From Metaphire vulgaris (taxonomy: Eukaryota; Annelida; Clitellata; Crassiclitellata; Megascolecidae): DNA of 64,000 nucleotides. The notes below the pieces were generated by a model that searched no databases, had not been told where the DNA came from, and worked only from the letters and a program-made list of their open reading frames with translations. Both the position numbers and the translations under genes were made by a program. Below, in pieces: positions 25,901 through 36,174 of the stretch. The DNA lies in contig CM030870.1 of the NCBI GenBank assembly GCA_018105865.1, forward strand, positions 550,001 to 614,000. Direction: 5' to 3'. Position 1 is the first letter of the stretch. Every line of letters starts with the position of its first letter.

Positions 25901-27869
25901 GGGTGGCAAAGGGAGCCAGACGCGGGTGGGGGAGGGGGTTCAGGGTGGAGTCCCTGTCGGCCTTGAGTCGAAGACTTAGACTGGAATCTGAAACGAAATC
26001 TATGTATGTGTCATCAGACAGTTGATGTAAGAGAGTAAAAGAGTAAGCGAAGTAAAGTAAGCGACTAACCGATCCCACCAGATTCAGTGATTAAAGTGGG
26101 AAAACGGGGTTGGGCTTATGGGTAGGTGGAAATATGACGTCATCCTGCTCATCATTGAGAATTCGATGACGTCATTAATTGCCCCTATGATGTCAAATGT
26201 GCAGAGTCACTTTTCGAACGAAACCGTTCATCGGTCGTGGCCCCGAGTGATATTTCGCATGAATAATAATGATCAGAAGAAAAAGTGGCAGAATTTTTAA
26301 GGCAATGGGAGGGTGGCGAAGTACTTTCACCTCTGAGTATTTTACCTCAAATGGGGGTGGGGATGGGGTCGGACAACTAAAATCAAGTTTTTCTTACTCG
26401 GCTGGGAACCAGTCTCGACCATTTCGGGAGTGCACCGTGGTCCGGGGCGGGGGTGGGGCAATTCTCAACCCCCCAATAAATTTAGCATTGCTGATTGCAA
26501 AATATCCTAAAACTTCTGTGGGAAAAAACTTCCTAACTGCTATCGACGGTTTTAAACAGTGATGTTAATCTTTGTCCCTGTCCTTGTGTGCAGGGTTTAA
26601 TCTAGACGGTTTCCGGGAGGAAATTGCCCTTACCCCGGAAATTTCAAATTCCCTCCGGAAATTTTGGCACGTTACATCAACTATCAGCAGCCTCCTTCTG
26701 ACTTCCCCCCGGCCTTGTCAGTGTTCTCCCCCCCCCGGGAGTCCAGAGTCTAGATTAAACACTGCATGTGGGTATTGTCTTCGTCCTTGTCCTAGTTCTT
26801 GTCCGTGTTTTAGTCCTCGTGGGTTCAGCTCTTGATGATAACATCTCTGGTAGTAAATAGTAGCAGATGATTTGTGAAACGAATGACTTAGGAATTCTAA
26901 AAATCAATTTGGGTTTTCAAAGAATCCCCAAAACGCATCGAACATCGAAGAAGGTCTGAATAACTGCAGATCAAAGGATGAGGAGGAGGAGGAGGAGGAG
27001 GAGGAGAGGAGGAGGAGGAGGAGGAGGAGGAGGAGGAGGAGGAATAGGACGAGGACTCTAGTGGCAGACATTTTATGAAACTGTTGATACATTCGTTAGA
27101 CATCGATGCCGTGAGAAATGCGTGGATTACGAAGGGTTCAAAGGTCACAAAGGTCATCGGCACTTTGCTTCCATTACTCTTCTCTACAAGACGATGGCTG
27201 TCTGTCGATCGGCTGAAATCTGTGTTCGCGCTAAGTTCCGGTTTTAAAGGCTACGAAGGAAGAGGAGGAGGAGGAGGAGGAGGAAGAAGAAAAAGAAGAA
27301 GAAGAGGAGGAGGAGGAGGAAGAGAAAAAAGAAGAAGAAAAGAAGAAGAAGAAGGAGGAGGAGGAGGAGGAGGAGGAAGAAGAAAAAGAAGAAGAAAGAG
27401 AAAGAAGAAGAAGAAGAGGAGGAGGAGGAGGAGGAGGAAGAAAAAGAAGAAGAAGAGGAGGAGGAGGAGGAGGAAGAAAAAGAAGAAGACAGAGAAAGAA
27501 GAAGAAGAAGAGGAGGAGGAGGAGGAGGAGGAGGAGGAGGAAGAAGAAAAAGAAGAAGAAGAGGAGGAGGAGGAGGAGGAAGAAGAAAAAGAAGAAGAAA
27601 GAGAAAGAAGTAAAGAGGAGGAGGAGGAGGAAGAAGAAAAAGAAGAAGGAGGAGGAGGAGGAGGAGGAGGAGGAGGAGGAAAGAGAAAAAGAAGTAAAGA
27701 CTAAAGAGGAGGAGGAGGAGGAGACAAAGAGACGTGCTTGTAACCTTGTAGGCCTATTCATGGAAGCCTTAATAAATACCTTTGGAAAATCAACGTCGGT
27801 TGGAGAATTCAAGAATTTGACCAACTTACGCCACTGCTTCTCCAGGACCTGTCTCAGGCTGTCTGAACT
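17946..27869 (-). CDS. Single-pass membrane protein with neuregulin-type EGF domain (5' end missing)
   Basis: Exons in transcript order: 27869-27830 (tentative), 23038-22933, 22095-22034, 21246-21141, 20582-20465, 18179-17946 (stop at 17946). All phases join and the listed exons sum to 222 codons. The second and third exons encode six cysteines spaced C-x7-C-x5-C-x10-C-x-C-x8-C with FNGGI and CPAGY, which is the ErbB-ligand spacing and resembles neuregulin; two further cysteines lie nearby. A short linker (LVRDWEEM) leads to a transmembrane segment (ISIAVGIIALVALGVITLVIV), a basic stop-transfer (RNYRKRRP) and a cytoplasmic tail of about 120 residues with a helical stretch. The intron splits the EGF domain between cysteines 4 and 5, as in ErbB-ligand genes. 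The intron after 22034 uses a GC donor (GCAAGT). The signal peptide exon was not found. Confidence 0.65.
18256..18828. mobile_element. Dispersed element, GTGGCGTACCCAGG family, carrying a nested insertion
   Basis: It is homologous to 11183-11499 in both flanks of the nested hAT element at 18283-18528. The left end is CAAGTGGCGTACCCAGG and the right end GGTACGACCATG. No clear target duplication. It lies in the last intron of the EGF-domain gene. Confidence 0.5.
18283..18528. mobile_element. Non-autonomous hAT element with AACCC-rich body, 246 bp
   Basis: Inverted ends CAGAGATGTCCATGGGT and ACCCATGGACATCTCTG, flanked by the exact 8-bp duplication TGGCAGAT at 18275-18282 and 18529-18536. The interior is dominated by AACCC/CCCAA pentamers. 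It is inserted inside another transposon. A longer relative is at 32438-33426. Confidence 0.85.
19839..19990. mobile_element. MITE fragment, CAGTGTTTATTCTAGGCC family
   Basis: It shares CCCCCCAAAGTTTGAA, TTTCAAACTCCCC and GGTGGCTAGAATAA with the better delimited copy at 39070-39438. Confidence 0.5.
20060..20150. repeat. (CAT)n/(TTC)n microsatellite
   Basis: About 25 CAT units and a short TTC run, in the intron between exons 20582-20465 and 18179-17946. Confidence 0.95.
20408..20459. repeat. 10-bp minisatellite (ATGGAGGAGG)n
   Basis: Five tandem copies end about five bases from the splice donor of the EGF-gene exon 20582-20465, inside the intron. Confidence 0.9.
20693..21105. repeat. (GAT)n/(GGT)n microsatellites around a transposon fragment
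   Basis: GAT-rich tracts cover 20693-20820 and 21057-21105. Between them is a fragment with the shared GATGACC(T)7GCCTGTCA motif at 20929-20950. Confidence 0.85.
21716..21995. repeat. Composite (GAA/GAG/GAT)n tract
   Basis: About 280 bp of purine-rich trinucleotides ends roughly 40 bp from the EGF-gene exon 22095-22034, in its downstream intron. Confidence 0.9.
22309..22482. repeat. (GAA)n tract, about 55 units
   Basis: An almost pure GAA run broken by one short GAG-rich patch, in the intron that separates the two exons encoding the EGF domain. The transcribed orientation reads UUC. Confidence 0.95.
22854..22903. repeat. (AT)n microsatellite
   Basis: About 50 bp of alternating AT, about 30 bp beyond the donor of exon 23038-22933. 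Confidence 0.95.
23163..23510. mobile_element. Element or array built of ACATTTTGTCC words
   Basis: Four copies of GACAAAATGTC-type words at the left face a long row of inverted ACATTTTGTCCGTG-type words at the right, around a centre rich in CCTAA (CTCTAATCCTAACCCTAG). The ends form a loose inverted repeat. Spacing between words varies between 14 and about 21 bases. No coding potential. Confidence 0.6.
23520..23757. mobile_element. MITE fragment, CAGTGGCGTAGCC family
   Basis: Left end CATTGGCGTAGCCA, right end TGGCTACACCACGG; diverged copy with a purine-rich body and no clear target duplication. Confidence 0.4.
23791..23953. mobile_element. hAT-like MITE, CAGGGGCGTAGC family, copy 2
   Basis: Bounded by CAGGGGCGTAGC and GCTGCGCCCCTG, 163 bp, with exact 8-bp duplication CTCATTTC at 23783-23790 and 23954-23961. 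Confidence 0.85.
24620..24920. mobile_element. hAT-like MITE, CAGTGGCGTAGCC family
   Basis: Ends AGTGGCGTAGCCAGG and GGGCTACGCCACTG, flanked by GTCTAGGG (24612-24619) and ATCTAGGG (24921-24928), a 7-of-8 duplication. Inverted copies of the GCTTGTTA/GCCTGTCGG-type motif lie at about 24697-24720 and 24729-24755. Confidence 0.75.
26591..26768. mobile_element. MITE, GCAGGGTTTAATCTAGAC family
   Basis: Inverted ends GCAGGGTTTAATCTAGAC and GTCTAGATTAAACACTGC. The interior repeats CCGGAAATTT-type words. It resembles the CAGTGTTTATTCTAG elements at 19839 and 39070. Confidence 0.6.
26976..27722. repeat. (GGA)n and (GGA/GAA)n polypurine tracts
   Basis: Two tracts, 26976-27048 and 27258-27722; the second is about 465 bp of nearly pure purine on the plus strand. 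Both lie in the first known intron of the EGF-domain gene. Confidence 0.95.
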
Positions 27870-28364
27870 CTGAACGGCTCAAACCTGACTTCTCTGTCCA
27901 GTGCGCCCAGCCGCCCAGCGCCCCCCCCCCAGCCGCCCAGCTGCAGTAAACCAACTAACTGCCCAGTAGCTAGGCTATCGATTGGTCAGTCAGTGACGCA
28001 AGTCATTCGAGTCTGTCGTGTTTTATACGTAGACTATCAGTCTTATGTTCCGTGCTTATTTGCAAAACATTTCTCATGACTTATGCGTTAATAGTATTAA
28101 CTGCTTGCATTAGTTTGTTTCTTTATCAGCATAGAGTGACGAGTATAACCGTTTTAAGAGCGTAAATAGATATAGATATAGGCTGCTATGCATAGTTTTC
28201 GGATTATTTATTTAGGTTTCCATGGCCTATTAAATGTAAACACGCAGCCGAAAGGAAAAGCAAAATATTTGGAAGCGCCATCGAAAGGACATCCATTTGC
28301 TAAAACCATGGTGTATGTTAAAAAGGAAGAAATTTCCCTTTTCTATCTTGATCACGAGATCTGA

Positions 28365-28366
28365 TC

Positions 28367-28447
<81 letters not shown>

Positions 28448-28508
28448 CGTGTCTCAGAGTGTCTGTCTTGTCTCTCTCCCTCGTTTTCTCCTTCTGTCTG
28501 TCTCTCAC

Positions 28509-28555
<47 letters not shown>

Positions 28556-28572
28556 TTCTCTCTCTCTCTGTC

Positions 28573-28643
<71 letters not shown>

Positions 28644-28672
28644 GTCTCTGTCTCTGCCTCTCTCTCTCTCTC

Positions 28673-28708
<36 letters not shown>
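28365..28708. repeat. (TCTG)n/(TC)n microsatellite
   Basis: About 340 bp of alternating TCTG and TC blocks. Long ORFs on both strands here are products of the repeat. Confidence 0.95.
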
Positions 28709-30050
<1,342 letters not shown>

Positions 30051-30069
30051 TTCTTCTTTCAGATTGGAA

Positions 30070-30185
30070 ATGCGTGACTGGTGGACCATTTCCTGTAGAA
30101 TGACCCGCACAGAGTGGTCCACCGGGGGTTCAAATCTGGAGAGTTTGTTGGCCACAGTTTGCGTCGTTTGAAAGCAGGAGTCTCG
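30070..30185 (-). pseudogene. Tc1/mariner transposase remnant
   Basis: The minus strand encodes KLWPTNSPDLNPRW, matching the transposase catalytic-region signature WPxNSPDLNP, followed by a short W-containing segment. Only about 40 residues are recognisable and no inverted repeats were found. It is a dead fragment. Confidence 0.6.
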
Positions 30186-30411
30186 CTCTTTGCAGTAATA
30201 TTCAACAGTGTCACAAGCACGTCATGCATTTCGTCAAAAAAAATAACTAAAGGGCGGGAAAATTTTGGTGCGTTTTTAGGTCCCATGATTTCAAATTCAG
30301 TCCCACGTAAACCGTACAAATTTGATGGAAATCGGCCAAGATATCTTAAAGTTATAGCGAAAATAGAGCTGGCCCTTTTTTATTCGGACACGATGTAATA
30401 TAATGTACACC

Positions 30412-30697
30412 CAAGTCAAAGTCAAAGTCCTTCCCGAGCCACAGGCTCATAGGCGGCGCTGATCTCCGTTTCTAGTAGCCCTCAGCCAGGCGTGTGCAAG
30501 GCCACGGACACGGGGCTAGTGCATCGCGTAGCGTACCTGTTTGACTTGTCGCAGCATTTTTAGGGCTGCTCCTCATTTATAACACGCCCCTCTATAGCGC
30601 AAATAGGCTGAGTCGACCTTAGGGCTCCTCCGGGACGCGAACCCGCGACCTCCTGCACCAATATCCAACGCTGTTACCACTCTGCTAACTTCCCGTC
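30412..30697 (-). mobile_element. tRNA-derived SINE, nearly full length
   Basis: Read on the minus strand, it begins near AGTTAGCAGAGTGGTAA (A box), continues with GGTTCGCGTCC (B box) about 40 bases on, then an unrelated body of about 200 bp, and ends in GGAAGGACTTTGACTTTGACT, a short tandem tail typical of SINEs. Confidence 0.7.
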
Positions 30698-31135
30698 GAT
30701 TTGATTAAGGAACAGCACTTATAGGTCTAGGTCTAATAATGGCAGTGTTTTCTAAATACAGCCATTATAACAACTGTTATTGTCCTCTTGCAAATGAAAA
30801 CTGTTATATTCTCTTTTTCTTTTCATTTGTCTTCTCTTCCATATTATCACTCTCTGTGTCTTAACTCGCTTAATATGCTTTTTCTTGCGTTGAAGTTTAT
30901 CTGATAAATCCAACAGAGGAGAGTTAATAGTGAATTATTATAATAATCATGCACTTTTATAGCGCCATTTATAGGCCTAATACTCTAAAGGTATCCAACT
31001 ATCCATCGATGGTACTTCAAATCCATCGGCGAAAGACCCTGTCGTTCAAGGAATCAGACAGTGAGAAAGCGAGGCGTAGCTAAGGTGGATATGCTAATTT
31101 CAATAGATGGGGTCTTATTCTAGATAGGAAAATAT

Positions 31136-31293
31136 CAGGGACGTAGCCAGGAATTCGGGGAGGACAATGTGTTTGGGGGTATAAATCTTTAAAAACTTTG
31201 AAAATCTTAAAAATACATAACATTTTAAAAGTAGCCTGATTTTTTGGGGCATATATACCGATGTACCCACCCCCCTCCGTCGCTACGCCCCTG
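31136..31293. mobile_element. hAT-like MITE, CAGGGGCGTAGC family, copy 3
   Basis: Bounded by CAGGGACGTAGCC and GCTACGCCCCTG, 158 bp, with exact duplication GAAAATAT at 31128-31135 and 31294-31301. Inverted orientation relative to copies 1 and 2. Confidence 0.85.
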
Positions 31294-31375
31294 GAAAATA
31301 TCCAAAGAGAGTTATTGCCATGAATGAAACGCTTCTTTAATTGGAACGATCTCTCTTTAACGCGCGGATGTTTAC

Positions 31376-31452
31376 CTGCATAGGTGCGTGAAACGACCAC
31401 TGTCCCAAGCCTCACTGAAATTGGGTCACACACAGGAGTGCACAATTGGTCG
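31376..31452 (-). CDS. Exon-like segment of unknown gene
   Basis: After the acceptor AACTTCAG, the minus strand reads DQLCTPVCDPISVRLGTVVVSRTYA and ends at a strong donor (G|GTAAAC). Phase does not fit the tentative first exon of the EGF-domain gene downstream, so a further exon would be needed if it belongs there. No family recognised. Confidence 0.25.
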
Positions 31453-31493
31453 CTGAAGTTTCGATCGCAGAGATTTTCATAACGAGTGGCCTC

Positions 31494-31805
31494 CAGTGGC
31501 GGGGTTTTGGCCCTTTGGGAGTTAAAACTCCCTTGGCTGCTGACGATATTTTTTGTTTCCAGAAATTTTTTTGTTTTCGGACGCGATTTTAGGGATCAAC
31601 CACCCCTTAACTAACTGCCTGCCGACCCAACATTTCTAAGTGTTATAGAGTGTCAAGGTGTAAGGTGAATTAGGTGATGACCTTTTTTGCTTGTCAGCAT
31701 CTGCAAAGGAAAAAATACATGAAGGAAGATGAGGATCATCTTTTTTTGCTGTCAAGATTTTTCGATCAAAACCACCCTCTTCCGGAAATCCTGGCTACGC
31801 CACTG
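31494..31805. mobile_element. hAT-like MITE, CAGTGGC family
   Basis: Ends CAGTGGC and GGCTACGCCACTG, with GTGGCCTC (31486-31493) and GTGGCCTT (31806-31813) as a 7-of-8 target duplication. It carries GATGACC(T)6GCTTGTCAG at 31676-31697 and a second, degenerate copy near 31740. Confidence 0.75.
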
Positions 31806-32437
31806 GTGGCCTTTAGATCTTTCAAGATTTCGATCCAAAAATTACTCTTTGTCTGCGAGGGGTTAATCAGTACTCGTTGTAATTAATGAAATTGCAATCG
31901 TTGTAATAGTAATTGTAGTTGTTGTAACTCGTTGTACTGTATAATTATTGAAAGAAAAAGAAGCGATTTATTGCATGCATTTAAGATAATCATAATCTAG
32001 CAGCAATTTTTCAATTAATGAAATTTTGCGCCAATGTGAAGTGTTTGTTTGCACTGCAAATAGGCCAAAGTCATAAACTGATAAGACTGTTGAAAGATAT
32101 CAGTAACAATGCAAAAATCAGTTGCGAGAATTCGTGGACAGATTGGAAACTGGTTCAAAACAGGAAGACAATATACAATAATTATCCGTGGCATACATCT
32201 CTGACTTGGAAAGAGCATTGGACAAAATAATGGAACGTGTAGGCCCAAATGACATAACACTGCAGTGGCGTCACCAGGAATCTTGGGTTCGGGGAGGAGG
32301 GGGATGGCGTGTCAGATTCCTTACCCCACCCACCCCCACATAAAAAACTTTCTCACCGGATTTGCGCGAATCTGATAGGTGGTCTGGGGTCAGGTTGAGA
32401 GGGGGCAGTTGCCCCATTTGCTCCCCGTGGCGACGCT

Positions 32438-33426
32438 CAGAGATGGACATGGGCCCATTTTTTAGAACCCAACCCAACCCGACCCATCAAATCTCCAACC
32501 CAACCCAACCCAACCCAAAAATCCAACCCACCCAAGCTTCAAGTAAACATATTCAGCAAATTTATTTGCTAAGCAACAATTTGTAAATTACTGCATACAA
32601 ATCATTTTAAAAATTACCTCTCATATGTCGCTGTAGGGTATGTTTACCGCCATTATAATTATCATTGGCGTGCAGAGGAAAGTAGACGTCCTTCTTATAA
32701 TTTGTACTTATACTATCTGAAATTCAGCTTCAAATGTTGCAAGACTAACGAATAAGGAACCCTGGAGCCATTATAGCATATGCTTAGCAAGTTCGCACGC
32801 ACTCCCACGCAGTAGCTCATAAATGCTATTGAGTCAATAAGGGGATTAAGATGGATTTACAGTGGATGGTTGTTACTTCGTTCAAAGAAAGTTACTTCCT
32901 TCTTTCATCAATTTCGACTCTCGATTCCAATGCCTTGAATTATTTACTTCCACCGGTCTTATGCAAATATCTCGTGGCTGCGGATCAACATCTACCTATA
33001 GGCATATGACGCTGCACAATATCGAGAAAGCAACGGCCACAACGGCGAGGAGGGTTTTGTGTATCAAAGGAGATATATAGACTTATGCCTTTAATGCTTT
33101 AATATATAGCAACAACTGTGTTTGGATCAATAGAACCAGGGCTCAAGACATTCCTGAATATAACCCCCACCCGCCAATCGCAACTAATAGCCGTCATAAG
33201 CCAGTATTGCCAGCGACAGTTCGGCGGCAATTTGTTACATGAAAATGCGGAAAACGATAACCATTTTTTTTATAACCAATGTATGGTGTGTGCACTGTGC
33301 CACGTGCAAATCAGCGTTTTGCAACCCAACCCAACCCAACCCACCACAACTGCCTAAATTTATGACCCAACCCAATCCAACCCAACCCAACCCAACCCAG
33401 ATGGTTGCAACCCATGTCCATCTCTG
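32438..33426. mobile_element. Non-autonomous hAT element, 989 bp, with AACCC-rich subterminal blocks
   Basis: Ends CAGAGATGGACATGGG and CCCATGTCCATCTCTG, with the exact 8-bp duplication GCGACGCT at 32430-32437 and 33427-33434. AACCC repeats lie just inside both ends (about 32465-32530 and 33320-33400) and flank about 780 bp of unique AT-rich DNA without a convincing ORF. It is the long relative of 18283-18528. Confidence 0.85.
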
Positions 33427-33449
33427 GCGACGCTAATGTTACAGTTAAA

Positions 33450-33740
33450 CAACCAGAGATTTGCCCGAGAGTTGCTGATGAAGGACATGACGATGAAGGT
33501 GAAGGAAATGAAGATGAAGGAAATGAAGATGAAGGACATGAAGATGAAGGACATGAAGATGAAGGAAATGAAGATGACGTGGAGGACACTGTACAGATGT
33601 TGAGTAATGAACCAAAGCGTTATGGTTTATCAATAAACTTTGAAAAGACAAAAACAATGATGTTTGGACAGAAAGATATATATTGGAAGAAAGATCAAAG
33701 TGGATGGATTCGAATTAGAAAACGTGGACGATTTCACATC
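33450..33740 (+). pseudogene. Non-LTR reverse transcriptase remnant
   Basis: The frame contains YGLSINFEKTKTMMFG, resembling the conserved G-L-x-I-N-x-x-K-T-K block after the catalytic site of LINE reverse transcriptases. The preceding DEGHEDEGNED repeat comes from an 18-bp tandem repeat. Only a fragment remains. Confidence 0.5.
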
Positions 33741-34194
33741 CCTTGAAAGAAACATTAGATCAGAATAGGCTAACGAAAAGCTATCCTGCTTAATTCTACT
33801 TGAATTTAAATCGATCACGCGGTTAAATTTCAAAGTAAAATACAGTAATCATATAATAGTGCAAGAGTTTCGCAGTTTGCAAAGTTGTCGAAGTACTCGC
33901 CAGAGGGCCAATGTAAATGACGGCCCTCTAGCGAATGTTCTGTAAATCGTGTTCTAGGACTCGTGTCTCCTAAAACTACCGGAATTCCCATTGACGTCTC
34001 ATAATTAACCTGCTGACGGAACGTGTGGGAAACTGCGAATTGAATAACGAATAGTGATATCGAGGACAAAAAAATCATTCAAAAACTATGCGCCGACAAT
34101 GATCTGCTCCATATCCAACTATAAATGTATCTATTTATGAGGCGACAACAGCATAGATTACGTATATGCCTAGCTATTTAAAGCAAATGTTATT

Positions 34195-34498
34195 TCTAGG
34201 ATTGTGAATTTGGAGGTGGGCCGGTGGGGTGTCGGTAAAATTCGGGGGTCTCTGCCGAATAAGTGTGGAAAAAAGTGATTCCGCAAAAGTCCGACAGACA
34301 AAAACCCAAAAACCTTATCAGATCTCAAAAAATTCTGACAAGCAAAAATAGGTTACCAGAAAAATAAAGTTGGGGGTGTTGGAGGGTGCGTTGAGGGGTG
34401 TTACATCTCGAATTGAGGGGGGTGTTCGGGGTTAGAAAATTTGGGGGTGTCGATCTCAAATTTTGGTGTTAGGGGGTGTAAAATATCCCTGTCCTATA
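34195..34498. mobile_element. MITE-like repeat, GGGGTGTCGGT family
   Basis: It shares TCTAGGATTGTGAATTTGGAG, GTGTCGGTAAAATTC and GATCTCAAATT blocks with sequence at 50088-50268 and 56356-56541. It carries the inverted motif CTGACAAGCAAAAATAGG at about 34335-34352. Confidence 0.5.
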
Positions 34499-35205
34499 GG
34501 CACATTCAAGAACAGCAGCTCGACCAGATTAAGTAGATGCTAACTGAAGACTTTGTGGTCTTTACTTTGCTCGAGGTCAAATGCTGACTTGATATTGTAA
34601 TTTCCAGTATTAACTGATTTTATCAGTCTCGGGTTTTTCTAGATAATATCCAAAAATCGCGGTGATTTTTGTTTTCTTTGATCGGAGAGATTTCCAAGTA
34701 ACTGCGCAGACTGTTCGGTGCCGGAGGGTTGAAGCATCGGGACAGTTGCACGGGGCACAGTAACGGGCCGTTACGTCTAGTTGTCCTGATGCGTGGGTGT
34801 TAATGACCACTGGCCAAAATAAGGGGATGGTTAGCAAACTTAGCATTACTGTCTACCTGAATCTACAACATTGAGCACCACAGACTACGGACCATGGATT
34901 TCACCCAGATTGAGCGCTCGTGAATAAGCTGGTGCACTGCGCCAAGCCTACGGACAGCGCTATAGAAATTTCGTTTTACTCACTTATTTTCTAAATCTAA
35001 CCAAATGCGTCAACGGTCATAACAACCTTTGACGCATTAGGTTAGATTGAGAAAATAAGTAAGTAAAACGAAATTTCTGTAGCGCTGCCCGAAATCACTA
35101 AATGCTCGTGAAGCCAAAAGACTATTTATAATTCAAATATTTGCGACATTTAGATTTGATCGAAATGATTCGGAAACATCTCCGGAAAGATATCAGAAAT
35201 TGAAC

Positions 35206-35207
<2 letters not shown>

Positions 35208-35252
<45 letters not shown>

Positions 35253-35279
35253 TATTATTATTATTATTATTATTATTAT
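35208..35279. repeat. (AAT)n(ATT)n self-complementary repeat
   Basis: About 14 AAT units run directly into about 10 ATT units, giving a near-perfect palindrome able to form a long hairpin. Confidence 0.95.
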
Positions 35280-35474
35280 GTGATTTTAAGTGTTTCAGGA
35301 GGCTAAGTAAGCCTGTGTGAAAACCTCTTAGTTTTATTTAGAATTCTTCCTCTTACATGAGACCTTTGACTGACTTGAATTCATAACCAATATCTTTGAC
35401 GCAAAATTGTGGGATTGACAATTGAAATAAATATCGTTACTACAAAAGCAGAAGACTCAATTGAAATCTCAATA

Positions 35475-35640
35475 ATAACGGGTTTAACGGAAGGAACCAG
35501 AAGACAAGGCAGACCCGGAACCAGCTGGATAGATCATAGACAACATTATGACATGGACTAACATGAAAGGAGCTCCACTAAAAAAAGGGGAGCAGTGGAG
35601 AAATATTGTTCAACGTTGCGGCCAACCTCCGCATAGCGAT
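35475..35640 (+). pseudogene. LINE ORF2 C-terminal remnant
   Basis: The plus strand reads TEGTRRQGRPGTSWIDH, resembling the R-R-x-GRP-x-TSW-D motif near the C-terminus of many LINE ORF2 proteins, then loses frame. Confidence 0.45.
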
Positions 35641-35892
35641 GACAGCTTCATGACATGACATGACAAATTGACAATAAATATCGTAGATTCTATTGTTGAC
35701 GTTCTTTGTATTTGGTGCGATTTGACAGAAACCGCCGGTTCAAAACATCTTCCGCGTAAAATCCACATAACCTCGTTTTTCCAGTCGTTAACCAATCACA
35801 TCTGACGGCCATGTTCCCGTGACTCACTGTCACGCGGGTCTTGTCTGCTACGCGGCGTTCGGGGCACCAGCCAGTGATGATGTAATGACGGA

Positions 35893-36048
35893 CCAATGAG
35901 AGCTGTTCAGGTGAGTTTTGTCTTCTCCAATCGGAAAACAGGACTGTGATATCATTTTTATAAATAAATACCCGGAAACCGTTGACCAATGACATTGGAC
36001 ATAGATGACGTGTTTCTAAATATATTCACGTTACTCATCCATAAAAAG
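35893..36048 (+). promoter_or_regulatory. Jun promoter region
   Basis: Three CCAAT boxes (35893, 35927, 35986) and an inverted ATTGG (35994), a CRE-like TGACGTG at 36006-36012, an AP-1-like TTACTCA at 36031-36037, and a TATA-like ATAAAAAG at 36041-36048 precede the Jun ATG by 127-282 bases. Vertebrate JUN promoters also combine CCAAT, AP-1/ATF-like and TATA-like elements and are autoregulated by AP-1, so similar control is a reasonable inference. Confidence 0.55.
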
Positions 36049-36174
36049 CCCTCGCCCGCCCCGCACGCGACTCCTTTTCTCAGCTTTCAAATGGTCGGAC
36101 AGGGTGGGAAAACTCGTAGAATATAGAAATAATTTTGTCGGTAACGAGAGGCGATTTAAATTGACCGGTGAAAC

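Noticed and set aside
25725..26078. Minus-strand 117-codon ORF as first exon of the EGF-domain gene
   Set aside because: No signal peptide, no donor with the required phase, and a low-complexity proline/alanine middle.
27075..27824. Glu/Lys-rich ORF of 209 codons and its Ser/Phe-rich antisense
   Set aside because: Entirely GGA/GAA repeat except short ends; no start context or splice sites.
32465..33400. Interstitial telomeric repeat from AACCC runs
   Set aside because: The pentamers lie inside exact hAT ends with 8-bp duplications, so they belong to the transposon.
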